Positions 54,429-63,863 of a stretch of DNA of 64,000 nucleotides are shown in pieces. The notes under the pieces were generated by a model that did not search any database, was not told the DNA's origin, and saw only the letters and a list, made by a program, of their open reading frames with translations. Made by a program: the position numbers and the translations under genes. Numbering within the stretch: position 1 is the first letter of the stretch; each line of letters opens with the position of its first letter. The stretch lies in assembly GCF_002113125.1 (NCBI RefSeq), contig NZ_NEJP01000002.1:401177-465176 (forward strand). The letters are read 5' to 3'. The DNA comes from Pseudomonas sp. B20(2017) (GTDB lineage: Bacteria > Pseudomonadota > Gammaproteobacteria > Pseudomonadales > Pseudomonadaceae).

Positions 54429-55013
54429 GTTTCTATCACCTTCCGCGCGTTCTTTTGATTTGATGAAAGTTCAGGTCTTTCAGAATCCACCACTACGTTC
54501 CACAGAACAGGCACACGCCTTCCTCCACGGGAGGAAGTTGTCAGGTGATAAACGATGATTAATCAAAGAGTCCATGCAGCGACGCTCTAATCAAGACATC
54601 CTTTTCTTGATAGCCCGCGGGCGGGCCATTCCTAACATGCAGAAGAACTTCCATTTAAAAAACAGCTCCTTGTCGGTCAAGTGTCGGTGCCTTGGATTGC
54701 GCACTCTGGCAGCTTTGAGATCGGTAACTGCTAGCGGTCGAACCACACTGAAGGCGTTCGACATAGTTAGTTATGAATGAGCATAGACAGCGCAATGCTT
54801 TGCGCAAGGCCACTAGTCGGCCAGCATTGAGTGAATTCGGACAGGAAGCGGACGAGAAACGGTTCAGCGAATGTGTTTTGTTTGATTTACCGCTTTCGCG
54901 AGCAAGCTCGCTCCCACAGGTGTTGCGCTTGCCTGAACATGCGCAGGACTCTGTGGGAGCGAGCTTGCTCGCGAAGACGGAGTGACAGCCGCTACAGAAA
55001 TATCGGAAAAGAA
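54429..55013. other. Non-coding gap with hairpin and REP pair
   Basis: 585 bp without a credible gene. It holds an 8-bp perfect hairpin (CTTCCTCC-acg-GGAGGAAG, 54519-54537) in the likely 5' leader of the BdlA-like gene, and a REP pair (54896-54974). Short plus-strand reading frames here have no ribosome-binding sites or motifs. Confidence 0.6.
54896..54974. repeat. REP pair (inverted)
   Basis: REP cores at 54896-54917 and 54953-54974, inverted. Confidence 0.9.
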
Positions 55014-56027
55014 CTACAGACTCCCGCTCACCTTATTCGCCACATCTCCCGGCACCCAAGGCGTCCACACTTGCGGTTGATCGCGCAGAAACGCTTCGGC
55101 CACCTGGCGTGGTTGCTGGCGCTTTTCGCTCATCCCGGCCAGAGTCTGGTTCAGCAGATCAATCGGCAAATCGACTTTCTCAAAGAACGTCACCAGCTCC
55201 GGGTACTGCGCCTTGAACGGCGCCGACACGCCAATCGCCAGGCTCGCCGGCATCGAGCGGGTGCCTTTCGGGTTGGGATTGTTGGCATCGGCCAAGGTTT
55301 TCCAGGCTTCGGCGTCGAATGGCGGCTCTTCCAGCTTCACCAGTTTGAAGCGACCGAGCAGCGGCGTCGGCGACCAGTAGTAGAACAGCACCGGTTTGCC
55401 GCGTTTGATCGACGACGCCACCTCGGCATCCAGCGCAGCGCCGGAACCGGTGCGGAAGTTGACGAAGCTGTCGTTCAGCGCATACGCCTTGAGCTTCTGA
55501 CTGTTGACGATCTCCGAAGTCCAGCCGGTCGGGCTGTTGAGGAAACGCCCACGGCTCGGGTCTTCCGGATCCTTGAACACATCCTTGTAGCGCGGCAGGT
55601 CGGCCACCGATTTCAGTTCCGGCGCCAGCGGTTTGATCCCGCGCTCCGGGTCGCCCTTGATCACGTATTCCGGCACCCACCAGCCTTCGGTGGCGCCCTT
55701 CACGGTGTCACCGAGGCCGAACACTTTGCCCTCGGCGGCAGCCTTGACCCACGCCGGACTGCGCCCGGCCCACTCTTCGCCGATCACTTGAATATCGTTT
55801 TTCGCGAGCGCCGCTTCGAGGCTGACGGTGCTGCCCGGCAGCGTATCGGTCGGGTATCCGTAGCCTTTTTCGACGATCAGGCGCAGCACTTCGGTGATGA
55901 AACTGCCGCTTTCCCAGGTGATGTCACCGAAGTGGATCGGCGCTCTCGTTTCCGCGGCGACAACGTGCCCGGCTGTCAGGGTCAGGGCCAGCAGCGAACT
56001 GCCGAGCAGGGTTTTGATTGATCTCAT
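55014..56027 (-). CDS. Glycine betaine/choline-type ABC substrate-binding protein
   Basis: A 337-aa periplasmic OpuAC-family binding protein. The signal peptide MRSIKTLLGSSLLALTLTAG ends near VVAA-ETRA. Typical aromatic-rich segments are FGDITWESGSF, WVPEYVIKGDPERG and VLFYYWSPTPLL, suited to a quaternary-ammonium ligand. No permease or ATPase gene lies beside it. Its start overlaps the stop of an ECF sigma gene (ATGA), an unusual pairing. The ligand is inferred from the family. Confidence 0.85.
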   Translation of the reverse strand: MRSIKTLLGSSLLALTLTAGHVVAAETRAPIHFGDITWESGSFITEVLRLIVEKGYGYPTDTLPGSTVSLEAALAKNDIQVIGEEWAGRSPAWVKAAAEGKVFGLGDTVKGATEGWWVPEYVIKGDPERGIKPLAPELKSVADLPRYKDVFKDPEDPSRGRFLNSPTGWTSEIVNSQKLKAYALNDSFVNFRTGSGAALDAEVASSIKRGKPVLFYYWSPTPLLGRFKLVKLEEPPFDAEAWKTLADANNPNPKGTRSMPASLAIGVSAPFKAQYPELVTFFEKVDLPIDLLNQTLAGMSEKRQQPRQVAEAFLRDQPQVWTPWVPGDVANKVSGSL

Positions 56028-56569
56028 GCGGACCTCTTGTTCTGGGAGGAAATCAGGGTCTGGTTGGCGCTGTGGCGGTTGCACAGGGCCTGGGAGCGGG
56101 TCATGTACAGGCTCACCGAGCGCTGGGAAATGCCCAGTTCGGCAGCGATTTGCGGGTAGGTCAGGCCGTCGATGCGGGCCAGCAGAAAGGTCGAGCGCAC
56201 CTTGCCCGGCAGGCGCTGGAGCGTCCGGTCCAGTTGCTTGAGGCTCTGCGACAGGTCGGCGAGCTCTTCGGGAGACGGCGCATGATCGAGGTCGCCCTGT
56301 TGCAATTGGTGCAGATGCCGACGCTCCAGATCGCCCCGCCGCCAGCGCCCGTACAACAAGCGTTGGGCGATGGTGGTGAGCAAGGCGCGGGGTTCGCGAA
56401 TGGCGGTCAGGCCCGGGGCTTCGAGCAGTTGCGCGAAGGTTTCGGCGGCAATGTCTTCGGCGCTGGCCGCATCATTCGATCGCCGACGCAGACGTGTGCA
56501 CAACCACTGGTAATGGTCGCGAAACAACGTGTTCACATAATTGCGATGGGATGAGTCGGCGCCGGACAT
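56024..56569 (-). CDS. FecI-like ECF sigma factor
   Basis: A 181-aa ECF sigma factor. Region 2 (FRDHYQWLCTRLRRRSNDAA, SAEDIAAETFAQLL) and region 4 (LPGKVRSTFLLARIDGLTYP, QIAAELGISQRSV) are complete. AAGGAG precedes the ATG at 56569. FecI-type genes usually stand before a fecR anti-sigma gene; here the next gene is an OpuAC binding protein overlapping by four bases. No anti-sigma gene is seen. Signal and targets unknown. Confidence 0.87.
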   Translation of the reverse strand: MSGADSSHRNYVNTLFRDHYQWLCTRLRRRSNDAASAEDIAAETFAQLLEAPGLTAIREPRALLTTIAQRLLYGRWRRGDLERRHLHQLQQGDLDHAPSPEELADLSQSLKQLDRTLQRLPGKVRSTFLLARIDGLTYPQIAAELGISQRSVSLYMTRSQALCNRHSANQTLISSQNKRSA

Positions 56570-56693
56570 GGGGGCTCCTTGATAAAGGGTCGCTGAATGT
56601 CCGGTCGTCCGGTGGCGCGATCCTAGCAAGGTGCCTTATGCGTTAAAAATACTTAAAAAGAATTTTTATATTCCATTAGTGAATTATAAGAAA

Positions 56694-56709
56694 CCGCTAA
56701 CGCAAGCGG
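56694..56709 (-). terminator. Weak terminator after the PhnD-like gene
   Basis: CCGCT and AGCGG form a short stem overlapping the stop codon of the 56697 gene. TTTCTTATAA follows on the minus strand. Weak and uncertain. Confidence 0.3.
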
Positions 56710-57488
56710 CCATAACCCAGTTCTTCGGCCTCGCGCTGGTAATCCAGCAGGACGAGGTAATCGCTTTCGCTGGCGGGCAATACTTCGGGCAAACCGAGGA
56801 TGCGGGCCACATCGGGTAGGTCTTGAAGGCTGCGATTCATCGCCCGGCGCAGGTGATCGATCTGTTCGTCCGTCGTGCTGGCCGAAGTGATGAAGGGTAA
56901 GGTCGGGCTGAACGCACTGCGTGCCACCACCCGCAATCCGCTGACCTCTTCGACGGCGTACTGCGCCAGATATGCGAAGGTCACGCTGTCGATGGCCGCC
57001 AGATCAGCAAGGTCTTCGCGCAACCAGCGCAGGCTATCGCGGTGACCGCCACTGATGCCGACCGAGGCGAAAAACTGCCCGTCCCGGTGCAACGGCGCCA
57101 GACGCTGACGAAACAGGTTCATGCCGCTATTGGAGTCTTCGCTGTTGATCACTCCGCGACTGTCAAAGAACTCCGCCAGATTGCGACGCGGATCATCGGC
57201 GCGGGCAAGGATCAGGCTGCAATGATTGCCGGCGCTGGCGTCCGGCAATTCGTAGCGCGGACGGCCGACAATCCTGACCTGCCCGCGTAGTGCGGTCATC
57301 AGCGGATAGCCGCAGGTCTGGGTCAGCAGCAACTCAGGCGAGCGCCAGAGTTCCAGCAGCGACAGGCCATCGGCATCGAGCCGCGAACGGCCCAGGTGTT
57401 CGAGAATCCGCGCCAGCCACTGCTCGTTCGCCGCGCGGATCGACTCGGGGGCGATGTACATCAACAGCTCTGCGTAACCTGACGTCAT
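56697..57488 (-). CDS. PhnD-like periplasmic-binding-fold protein without signal peptide
   Basis: A 263-aa protein of the phosphate/phosphite/phosphonate-binding (PhnD-like) fold (LLTQTCGYPLMTAL; FFDSRGVINSEDSNSGMNLF; GGHRDSLRWLREDLADLAAI). There is no signal peptide or lipobox from ATG 57488, so it appears cytoplasmic. It starts eight bases after a membrane desaturase gene, and no ABC transporter genes are close. A sensor or partner role for the desaturase is possible. Ligand unknown. Confidence 0.75.
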   Translation of the reverse strand: MTSGYAELLMYIAPESIRAANEQWLARILEHLGRSRLDADGLSLLELWRSPELLLTQTCGYPLMTALRGQVRIVGRPRYELPDASAGNHCSLILARADDPRRNLAEFFDSRGVINSEDSNSGMNLFRQRLAPLHRDGQFFASVGISGGHRDSLRWLREDLADLAAIDSVTFAYLAQYAVEEVSGLRVVARSAFSPTLPFITSASTTDEQIDHLRRAMNRSLQDLPDVARILGLPEVLPASESDYLVLLDYQREAEELGYGRLR

Positions 57489-57495
57489 GGTGGCC

Positions 57496-58437
57496 TCAAA
57501 TAAACGGATGCTGCGGGCTGTCGATCGGTTTGATGCCGTGCCGGCGCCACAGTTGCCCATACCCTTGCACCACAAAACCGCCGCTGCGCGCCACCCATTG
57601 CTCTCGGCGCATGCGATAAGCCTCGGGCAAGTCGTACCACGAAAGCTTCGGCAAGTCGTGGTGCACCAAATGAAAATTCAGGTTCAGGAACAGCCAGCGC
57701 CACGGCCATCCAGCTTCGTTGAGCACCGTACGCTGTTCCGGTTGTGTGTGCGGCCGGTGTTCATAGTAGGAGCGAACCATCGCAATCGACAGCGCCGGGA
57801 CGCTGATCAAAAACAGGTAATGCCAGATCGGCAACACGCTGTAGCGGGCGATGAAAAACAGCATCAGCACGGTCAGGGCGCCGTGGCTCAGCCACATCAG
57901 CCAGGCCTGGCGCTCACGGTTTTTCAGGCGTTGCAGTTCTTCACCCGCCAGCGCCAGCAACGCCAGCGGCGCACCAAGAATGAATCGGCCCAATACGGTC
58001 TTGTTCAGCCAGTGCAGGCTGCGCTCGAACAGCGAACTGCCCTGCCAGCGTTCGGCACTCAGGTAACGGCTTTCGGGATCGACGCCGGGGATCGTCAGCT
58101 CTTCATCGCGATGGTGCTGCAAATGGCTGTCGCGATAGAGCGTGTACGGATACCACACCGCAAATGGTGCATAACCGAGGACTTTGTTGACGAAGGTCCA
58201 GCGCGTCGGATGACCGTGGAGCAGTTCGTGCTGCACCGACAACCACAGCACCAGCAACGGAATCAGCAGCAGTGTGCTCCACCAGACGCCGAGCCGCTCG
58301 CTGCCCAGCACAATCGCGAACCAGCCGCCGTACACGCCGATCAGCAGCAGCCAGGTCGGCCACTCGGTGCGGGCGGTGAAGCGCTGGCGCAGGGTTTCGA
58401 TCTGTTGGCGATGGGTATCGTCGAAATAATGAGGCAT
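57496..58437 (-). CDS. Membrane fatty acid desaturase
   Basis: A 313-aa di-iron desaturase-like enzyme. Histidine boxes are H70-x3-H74 (HELLHGH), H105-x2-HH (HLQHH) and a third near 262 (HLVHHD), with several membrane helices. It would oxidise acyl chains or related lipids; the substrate is unknown. It forms a tight operon with the PhnD-like gene (seven-base gap). Confidence 0.87.
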   Translation of the reverse strand: MPHYFDDTHRQQIETLRQRFTARTEWPTWLLLIGVYGGWFAIVLGSERLGVWWSTLLLIPLLVLWLSVQHELLHGHPTRWTFVNKVLGYAPFAVWYPYTLYRDSHLQHHRDEELTIPGVDPESRYLSAERWQGSSLFERSLHWLNKTVLGRFILGAPLALLALAGEELQRLKNRERQAWLMWLSHGALTVLMLFFIARYSVLPIWHYLFLISVPALSIAMVRSYYEHRPHTQPEQRTVLNEAGWPWRWLFLNLNFHLVHHDLPKLSWYDLPEAYRMRREQWVARSGGFVVQGYGQLWRRHGIKPIDSPQHPFI

Positions 58438-58529
58438 GGCATGGCTCGGAACGAGGGTCTGATCGTTCTGTGCAACACCAACGGGAAATCTTGCAGATTA
58501 TTTTTGCAGGCTGTTTTGAAGGACAAGAC

Positions 58530-58551
58530 GGGAGCCCGGATCCGGGCTCCC
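58530..58551 (-). terminator. GC-rich palindrome after the 36-aa gene
   Basis: GGGAGCCCGGA and TCCGGGCTCCC form a perfect 11-bp palindrome centred between the 36-aa gene and the desaturase. No T run follows on the minus strand, so termination is doubtful. Confidence 0.4.
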
Positions 58552-58562
58552 GAAAGGCGTGA

Positions 58563-58673
58563 TCAATGGCCAAAGATGTCGACTTTTTTCGCCCTTTTCT
58601 CGTGGCGTTTCTCGATGGCGGTCTTGGCCGGTTTCTTCTTCGCGGCTTTTTTCGAATCCATACCTTTGGACAT
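58563..58673 (-). CDS. 36-aa lysine-rich small protein
   Basis: A 36-aa very basic protein starting MSKGMDSKKAAKKKPAKTAI. GGAG stands eight bases before the ATG at 58673. I remember similar short, basic ORFs in other pseudomonads. It may bind nucleic acid or ribosomes, but function is unknown. Confidence 0.55.
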   Translation of the reverse strand: MSKGMDSKKAAKKKPAKTAIEKRHEKRAKKVDIFGH

Positions 58674-58774
58674 GATGCGTACTCCACTCAGAGGGGATGT
58701 GAGATCAGGTATACACCTATCCCGGCGAGCACGTTGTTTTATAATCCACGGCTTTTGCACCGGCAGTCCGATTC

Positions 58775-59191
58775 ATGACCGACATCCGTTACAGCCAGCT
58801 CGACGACCTGTCCTGGCCCTTGCTGAACAAGTTTTACCGCCAGCATCAATCGTCGATGAAAGCGGTGCGCGAGGCGCAATTGTGGGTGGCGCGGCGGGAG
58901 GAAATCGTGGCGGCGTTGTGTCTGCGGCCGGTGTCCGGCGGGCATTGGCTGACCGGGCTGTTCGTTGATCCGGCGTGCCGAGAGCAAGGCATTGCTGCGC
59001 AGTTGATCGCCGAAGCGGTGAAGGGCGTCGAGGCGCCGGTGTGGCTGTTCTGCCATCCGGACCTGCGTGGTTTCTACGAGCGGCGCGGCTTCACTTTCGA
59101 CCCCGCCCTGCCACAGGCCATGGCCGAGCGCTTGAGCCGTTATGCGCGGAGCAAGCCGATGATTGCCATGGAGCTTTTTGAACGCCGGTGA
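58775..59191 (+). CDS. GNAT-family N-acetyltransferase
   Basis: A 138-aa GNAT enzyme. Motif A is LFVDPACREQGIAAQLIAEA (R-x2-G-x-A), and the C-terminal part is PDLRGFYERRGFTF. Short for the family but complete in its core. Divergent from the 36-aa gene. Substrate unknown. Confidence 0.87.
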   Translation: MTDIRYSQLDDLSWPLLNKFYRQHQSSMKAVREAQLWVARREEIVAALCLRPVSGGHWLTGLFVDPACREQGIAAQLIAEAVKGVEAPVWLFCHPDLRGFYERRGFTFDPALPQAMAERLSRYARSKPMIAMELFERR

Positions 59192-59196
59192 TCCCT

Positions 59197-59297
59197 GTGG
59201 GAACGAGCTTGCTCGCGAATGCGGTCCATCCGCTGCGAATAAATTGGCTGACATTCCGCTATCGTCGGAACGCCGCCCGGAGCAAGCTCGCTCCCAC
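59197..59297. repeat. REP pair (partly degraded)
   Basis: A REP core at 59197-59218 and a diverged inverse at 59277-59297, between convergent genes. Confidence 0.8.
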
Positions 59298-59301
59298 AGG
59301 T

Positions 59302-59841
59302 TCAGTCGTCAGCGTTGGGATCGAGATCCGGAAACATCACTTCGGTGAAACCGAACTTGCTGAAATCGGTAATGCGCGACGGGTACAACCGCCCGATCAG
59401 GTGATCGCATTCATGCTGCACCACCCGCGCATGGAACCCCGAAGCCACACGCACAATCGGCTCGCCCTTGGGGTCGACGCCTTCGTAACGAATCTGCTGG
59501 TAACGATCCACCGCACCCCGCAGGCCGGGCACCGACAGGCAACCTTCGAAGCCCTCTTCCATCAGCGGGCTGAGCGGCGTGATCAGCGGATTGATCAGGA
59601 TCGTCTGCGGCACTGCTTCGGCGTCCGGGTAGCGTTCGCTGTGCTCGAAACCGAAGATCACCAGTTGCAGGTCGACGCCGATCTGCGGCGCAGCCAGGCC
59701 GACACCGCCGACGCTTTCCATGGTCTGGAACATGTCGTCGATCAGTTGCCACAGCTCCGGACTGTCGAGCATCTCGGCGGGCACTGGCGGGGCGATGCGC
59801 AGCAGGCGTTCGTCGCCCATCTTCAGAATTTCACGGATCAT
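59302..59841 (-). CDS. def: Peptide deformylase
   Basis: A 179-aa metalloenzyme that removes the formyl group from new N-terminal methionines. Motifs are GVGLAAPQ (47-54), EGCLSVPG with ligand C101, and HECDH with ligands H143 and H147 and catalytic E144. It is slightly longer than E. coli Def (169 aa). It follows yihY by two bases. The usual partner fmt is not present here, so this is probably a second deformylase paralogue. Confidence 0.94.
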   Translation of the reverse strand: MIREILKMGDERLLRIAPPVPAEMLDSPELWQLIDDMFQTMESVGGVGLAAPQIGVDLQLVIFGFEHSERYPDAEAVPQTILINPLITPLSPLMEEGFEGCLSVPGLRGAVDRYQQIRYEGVDPKGEPIVRVASGFHARVVQHECDHLIGRLYPSRITDFSKFGFTEVMFPDLDPNADD

Positions 59842-59843
59842 GA

Positions 59844-60794
59844 TCAGGCTTCGTCTGTGTTCGGATCGAGCGAATGATCGCGCCCAAGTCCGGAAACGTG
59901 TTTTTTGGGATGTTCATCGAGTTCGCCGGGGACCTTCTCGCCCGGATCCTTGCCCTCGCTGGACATGTGTTCGATCACCGCATTCATCTCAGCGCCGAGC
60001 AACAACACAGCAGCGGAAATGTAGAAATACAGCAGCAGCACGATGATCGCACCGATGCTGCCATACATGGCGTTGTAGTTGGCGAACGTCTTGACGTAGA
60101 ACGCGAAACCCAATGACGCGATGATCCACACCACCACCGCCAGCACCGAGCCCGGGGTGATGAAACGGAACTCCTGTTTGACGTCGGGCATCACGTAGTA
60201 GATCAGCGCCACGGCCACCATCATCAGAATAACGATCACCGGCCAGCGGGCGATGGTCCACACCGTGACGATGAAATCTTCCAGCCCGACCTGCGCGGCG
60301 ATCCAGCCCATCACCTGCGGACCGAGCACCATCAACGCTGCGGCCACAAGCAGCATGCCGGCGATGCCGACGGTATAGAAAATCGACAGCGGGAAGCGCT
60401 TCCAGATGGGCCGCCCCTCGACCACGTCATAGGCAGCGTTCATCGCGCTCATCATCAGGCGCACGCCGGCGGACGCGGTGTACAGGGCGATGACGATACC
60501 GACCGAAAGCAGACCGCCCTTGGATTGCTGCAGTTGATCGATCACCGGGTTGACCTGCTCCAGCGCCTGGGGCGGCAATACCAGTTCCGATTGCAGGCGC
60601 AGCCAGGAGAAGAAGTCCGGCAGGTGCAGGAAACCGATCAGGGCAATCAGGAACAGAATGAACGGGAACAGCGAAAACAGCATCTGGTAGGCCAGTGCCG
60701 AGGCATAGGTCGACATCTCGTCGTCCATGAACTCGGTGACGGTGCGCACGATGACCCGGTGCAGGGGCAGGCCTTTCATGTCGGGGAAAATCAT
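59844..60794 (-). CDS. YihY/BrkB-family inner-membrane protein
   Basis: A 316-aa membrane protein with about six helices ([40 protein letters not shown]). Once annotated as ribonuclease BN by error; the family has no proven enzyme activity. AAAGGAG precedes ATG 60794; the longer frame lacks support. The C-terminal tail is charged. It is followed by def with two bases between, so they form an operon. Confidence 0.9.
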   Translation of the reverse strand: MIFPDMKGLPLHRVIVRTVTEFMDDEMSTYASALAYQMLFSLFPFILFLIALIGFLHLPDFFSWLRLQSELVLPPQALEQVNPVIDQLQQSKGGLLSVGIVIALYTASAGVRLMMSAMNAAYDVVEGRPIWKRFPLSIFYTVGIAGMLLVAAALMVLGPQVMGWIAAQVGLEDFIVTVWTIARWPVIVILMMVAVALIYYVMPDVKQEFRFITPGSVLAVVVWIIASLGFAFYVKTFANYNAMYGSIGAIIVLLLYFYISAAVLLLGAEMNAVIEHMSSEGKDPGEKVPGELDEHPKKHVSGLGRDHSLDPNTDEA

Positions 60795-60927
60795 TCGCGT
60801 CTCCTTTCGCCGCAAAACAGGTTGAAGTCGTGGCGACTCAGGGGCCGTTTTTCTCTCATCAAAGTAGCTTACCTGGCGACTTTGAAACACAGGGATCCGT
60901 GACTTGATGTGAACAGGATACAGAAAC

Positions 60928-60947
60928 GGCCATCCTTGGATGGCCGC
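60928..60947 (-). terminator. Terminator after the CsbD gene
   Basis: CGGCCATCC and GGATGGCCG form a 9-bp stem with a two-base loop, and TTTCTGT follows on the minus strand. It lies 25 bp after the CsbD stop. Confidence 0.6.
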
Positions 60948-60971
60948 TTCGTTGTTTCGTTCAAGGCTCGA

Positions 60972-61163
60972 TCAAGCCTTGTCGACGCCTTTTTTGACGG
61001 CATCCTTGGCTTTGCCCACTGCTTGCTGGGCTTCACCTTTCTTTTCCTGCAGTTTGCCTTCGGCTTGCAGCTTCTGGTTGTCGGTGGCTTTGCCGACACC
61101 TTGCTTGACGTTGCCGACCGCTTCATTGGCCATGCCTTTCACTTTATCGCCTGTGCTGCCCAT
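60972..61163 (-). CDS. CsbD-family stress protein
   Basis: A 63-aa, Lys/Ala-rich protein with the CsbD repeat pattern ([20 protein letters not shown]). CsbD proteins are induced by general stress in many bacteria; biochemical role unknown. AAGGAG precedes ATG 61163. Single gene with its own hairpin terminator. Confidence 0.88.
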   Translation of the reverse strand: MGSTGDKVKGMANEAVGNVKQGVGKATDNQKLQAEGKLQEKKGEAQQAVGKAKDAVKKGVDKA

Positions 61164-61360
61164 GGTGTTTCTCCTTGGAACATTAACGGGGAAAGTCAGT
61201 ACGTAATGATTGACTGGCCCGGTTTGCGCCAAGTTTCATTTATTTTCAGGGCTTCATTTCGTCGCGGCATGCAGGTTGGGCTTTATGTTTGCGAGCGTAC
61301 CCCCGAGAATGCCCAGCATAAGGGCGCCATGCGCCACAGAACCGATCCCGCAGGAATGTT

Positions 61361-61738
61361 ATGAAACTCGATAAAAAGCAGGCCATCGCCCGTCGCAACC
61401 AGGAACTGGGCGGTGCCGTGCTCGGCACCAATAACTGCCACTTCGCCGAACTGAACCGCAACCGCAACATCTGGTGGTTCGACTTGCCGGTGTCGCGCCT
61501 GGCGATCGGTCAATACGAGTGGATTCACCTGTTGATGCACACCCCGGCCACCGACGAGCTGCTGCACCTGAAAGTGCCGACCGTGTTCCTGCGTGAGAAG
61601 CTCGAAGGCCTGGTGATCCGCAACGAAGGCAAACGCAAGGCAGCCCTGAGCCTGGAACTGAGCGCCGACAAGGACTCGTACCTGCAGGACATGCGCCCGG
61701 CAGGCACCAATGTGAACTTCGCGCCGTTCCGCCAGTAA
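61361..61738 (+). CDS. Conserved hypothetical protein
   Basis: A 125-aa soluble protein (MKLDKKQAIARRNQELGGAV at its start; WWFDLPVSRLAIGQYEWIHL later). AGGAA stands five bases before the ATG. It looks like a conserved pseudomonad protein, but I do not recognise its family. Role unknown. Confidence 0.65.
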   Translation: MKLDKKQAIARRNQELGGAVLGTNNCHFAELNRNRNIWWFDLPVSRLAIGQYEWIHLLMHTPATDELLHLKVPTVFLREKLEGLVIRNEGKRKAALSLELSADKDSYLQDMRPAGTNVNFAPFRQ

Positions 61739-61745
61739 ACCCTAT

Positions 61746-61855
61746 GATCGTTCCCACGCTCTGCGTGGGAACGCTGCCCCGGACGCTCCGCGTCCAGCAC
61801 GGCAGGGACGCAGAGCGTCCCGGGATGCGTTACCACGCGGAGCGTGGGAACGATC
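61746..61855. repeat. Palindromic repeat of the GATCGTTCCCACGC family
   Basis: A 110-bp palindrome with GATCGTTCCCACGC arms at both ends and an inner GGACGC stem. Third member of this family in the window. Confidence 0.85.
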
Positions 61856-61872
61856 AACAGTGAACCGCCAAC

Positions 61873-61900
61873 AAAAAGCCCCGCATCTGCGGGGCTTTTT
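61873..61900 (-). terminator. Rho-independent terminator of fadD
   Basis: GCCCCGCA and TGCGGGGC form an 8-bp stem (loop TC), flanked by AAAAA and TTTTT. It works on both strands and is just past the fadD stop. Confidence 0.93.
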
Positions 61901-61903
61901 GTT

Positions 61904-63601
61904 TTACGCGGCGCTTTTCGCCTTGATCTTCTTCAGCTCTTCGTCGCGCAGTTCGCGACGCAGGATCTTGCCGACGTTGGTGGTCGGCAGCGCATCGCGG
62001 AACTCCACGGAACGCGGCACCTTATAGCCGGTGACGTTGGCGCGCATGTGCTCCATCACCTGTTCCTTGGTCAGGGTGACGCCCGGTTTGGCGACGATGA
62101 AGATCTTGATTGCCTCGCCGGATTTTTCGTCCGGGATACCGATGGCCGCGCACTGCAACACGCCCGGCAAGGCCGCCAGCACGTCTTCCAGCTCGTTCGG
62201 GTACACGTTGAAACCGGAAACCAGAATCATGTCTTTCTTGCGATCGACAATGCGCATGTAGCCGTCCGGCTGGATCAGCGCGATGTCACCGGTCTTCAGC
62301 CAGCCTTCGCTGTCGAGCATTTCATCGGTGGCTTCCTGACGCTGCCAGTAGCCCTTCATCACTTGCGGGCCCTTGACGCACAGCTCGCCGATTTCGCCCA
62401 GCGGCTGCTCGACACCGGCATCGTCGATGACTTTGCACAGGGTCGACGGCACCGGAATGCCGATGGTGCCGATCTGGATGTTCTGGATCGGGTTGACCGT
62501 GGCCACCGGGCTGGTTTCGGTCATGCCGTAACCTTCGCAGATCGGGCAACCGGTGACCGCTTTCCAGCGCTCGGCTGCTGCCAGTTGCAGGGCCATGCCG
62601 CCAGACAGGGTGACTTTCAGCGCCGAGAAGTCCAGCTTGCGGAAACCTTCGTTGTTGCACAGGGCCACGAACAGCGTGTTGAGGCCGACGAAGCCGCTGA
62701 ACTTCCACTTCGACAGCTCCTTGACCATCGCCGGCAAGTCACGCGGGTTGCTGATCAGGATGTTGTGGTTGCCGATCAGCATCATCGCCATGCAATGAAA
62801 GGTGAACGCATAGATGTGGTACAGCGGCAGCGGGGTGATCAGGATCTCGCAACCTTCATTGAGGTTGGAACCCATCAGCGCCTTGCACTGCAGCATGTTG
62901 GCGACGAGGTTGCGATGGGTGAGCATCGCGCCCTTGGCCACGCCGGTGGTGCCACCGGTGTATTGCAGCACCGCGACGTCACCGCTGTCCGGGTTGGCTT
63001 CGGCGACTGGCTGGCCCTGCCCCTTGCTCAGCACGTCGTTGAACTTGACGGCTTTTGGCAGGTGATAGGCCGGGACCATTTTCTTCACGTACTTGATGAC
63101 GCTGTTGATCAGCAGGCGCTTGATCGGCGGCAGCAGGTCGGCGACTTCGGTGACGATGACGTGTTTGACGCCGGTTTTCGGCACCACGGCTTCGGCCAGG
63201 TGCGCCATGTTCGCCAGGCACACCAGCGCCTTCGCACCGGAGTCGTTGAATTGGTGTTCCATTTCCCGCGCGGTGTACAGCGGGTTGGTGTTGACCACGA
63301 TCAGCCCGGCGCGAATGGCACCGAAGACGGCGACCGGGTACTGCAACACGTTGGGCAGTTGCACGGCGATTCGATCACCGGGCTGCAAATCGGTATGCTG
63401 TTGCAGATAAGCGGCAAACGCACCGGACAATTCGTACAGTTCACCGTAGGTGATGGTCTTGCCCAGGTTGCTGAACGCCGGTTTGTCGGCGAAGCGTTGG
63501 CAGGATTGCTTCAACACTGCCTGAATATTCGGGTACTCGTCTGGATTGATGTCGGCAGCAATTCCAGCGGGGTACTTATCCTTCCAAAAGTCTTCGATCA
63601 T
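61904..63601 (-). CDS. fadD: Long-chain fatty-acid-CoA ligase FadD
   Basis: A 565-aa acyl-CoA synthetase that activates long fatty acids with ATP at the inner membrane. P-loop YTGGTTGVAKG (214-224), GYGMTETSP and the FACS motif region DGWLKTGD-like (SEGWLKTGDIALIQPDGY) are readable, as are RIVDRKKDMILVSGFNVYP and GKILRRELR. Length fits P. aeruginosa FadD1/FadD2 (562 aa). Pseudomonads often have two in tandem; only one is in this window. Confidence 0.93.
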   Translation of the reverse strand: MIEDFWKDKYPAGIAADINPDEYPNIQAVLKQSCQRFADKPAFSNLGKTITYGELYELSGAFAAYLQQHTDLQPGDRIAVQLPNVLQYPVAVFGAIRAGLIVVNTNPLYTAREMEHQFNDSGAKALVCLANMAHLAEAVVPKTGVKHVIVTEVADLLPPIKRLLINSVIKYVKKMVPAYHLPKAVKFNDVLSKGQGQPVAEANPDSGDVAVLQYTGGTTGVAKGAMLTHRNLVANMLQCKALMGSNLNEGCEILITPLPLYHIYAFTFHCMAMMLIGNHNILISNPRDLPAMVKELSKWKFSGFVGLNTLFVALCNNEGFRKLDFSALKVTLSGGMALQLAAAERWKAVTGCPICEGYGMTETSPVATVNPIQNIQIGTIGIPVPSTLCKVIDDAGVEQPLGEIGELCVKGPQVMKGYWQRQEATDEMLDSEGWLKTGDIALIQPDGYMRIVDRKKDMILVSGFNVYPNELEDVLAALPGVLQCAAIGIPDEKSGEAIKIFIVAKPGVTLTKEQVMEHMRANVTGYKVPRSVEFRDALPTTNVGKILRRELRDEELKKIKAKSAA

Positions 63602-63863
63602 GGAAGCCCACTCCTCAGCAACGCGAATTCAGCACCGCATTTGATGCGATTATTATTGGTGTTTGTTTATTGGTGAGTCTGGCTTTTTACAAGGCCGAGA
63701 AGTCACAAAGCGCGCCGAGAGTAGCAGCTTTGCCAAGGGTCGACTAGAGCCAAAAGCGGCCCCTACAGTCATTTTCATGACTCAAGAACCACTGGCAGTC
63801 ATTTTAGAGCAAAAATCCTATAACACCTTGAAAGTCCCGGTTTTCGGGGTCCTGAAACAAAAA
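63602..63863. other. Non-coding region upstream of fadD
   Basis: About 260 bp holding the fadD promoter. I looked for a PsrA-type GAAAC/GTTTC palindrome and did not find one. A plus-strand ORF running into the REP is not credible. Confidence 0.5.

Noticed and set aside
54574..54985. Short plus-strand frames upstream of the betaine-binding gene
   Set aside because: No ribosome-binding sites or motifs, and one runs into a REP.
61844..63676. 610-aa plus-strand frame across fadD
   Set aside because: Antisense shadow of fadD; His/Gln/Arg-rich and without recognisable domains.
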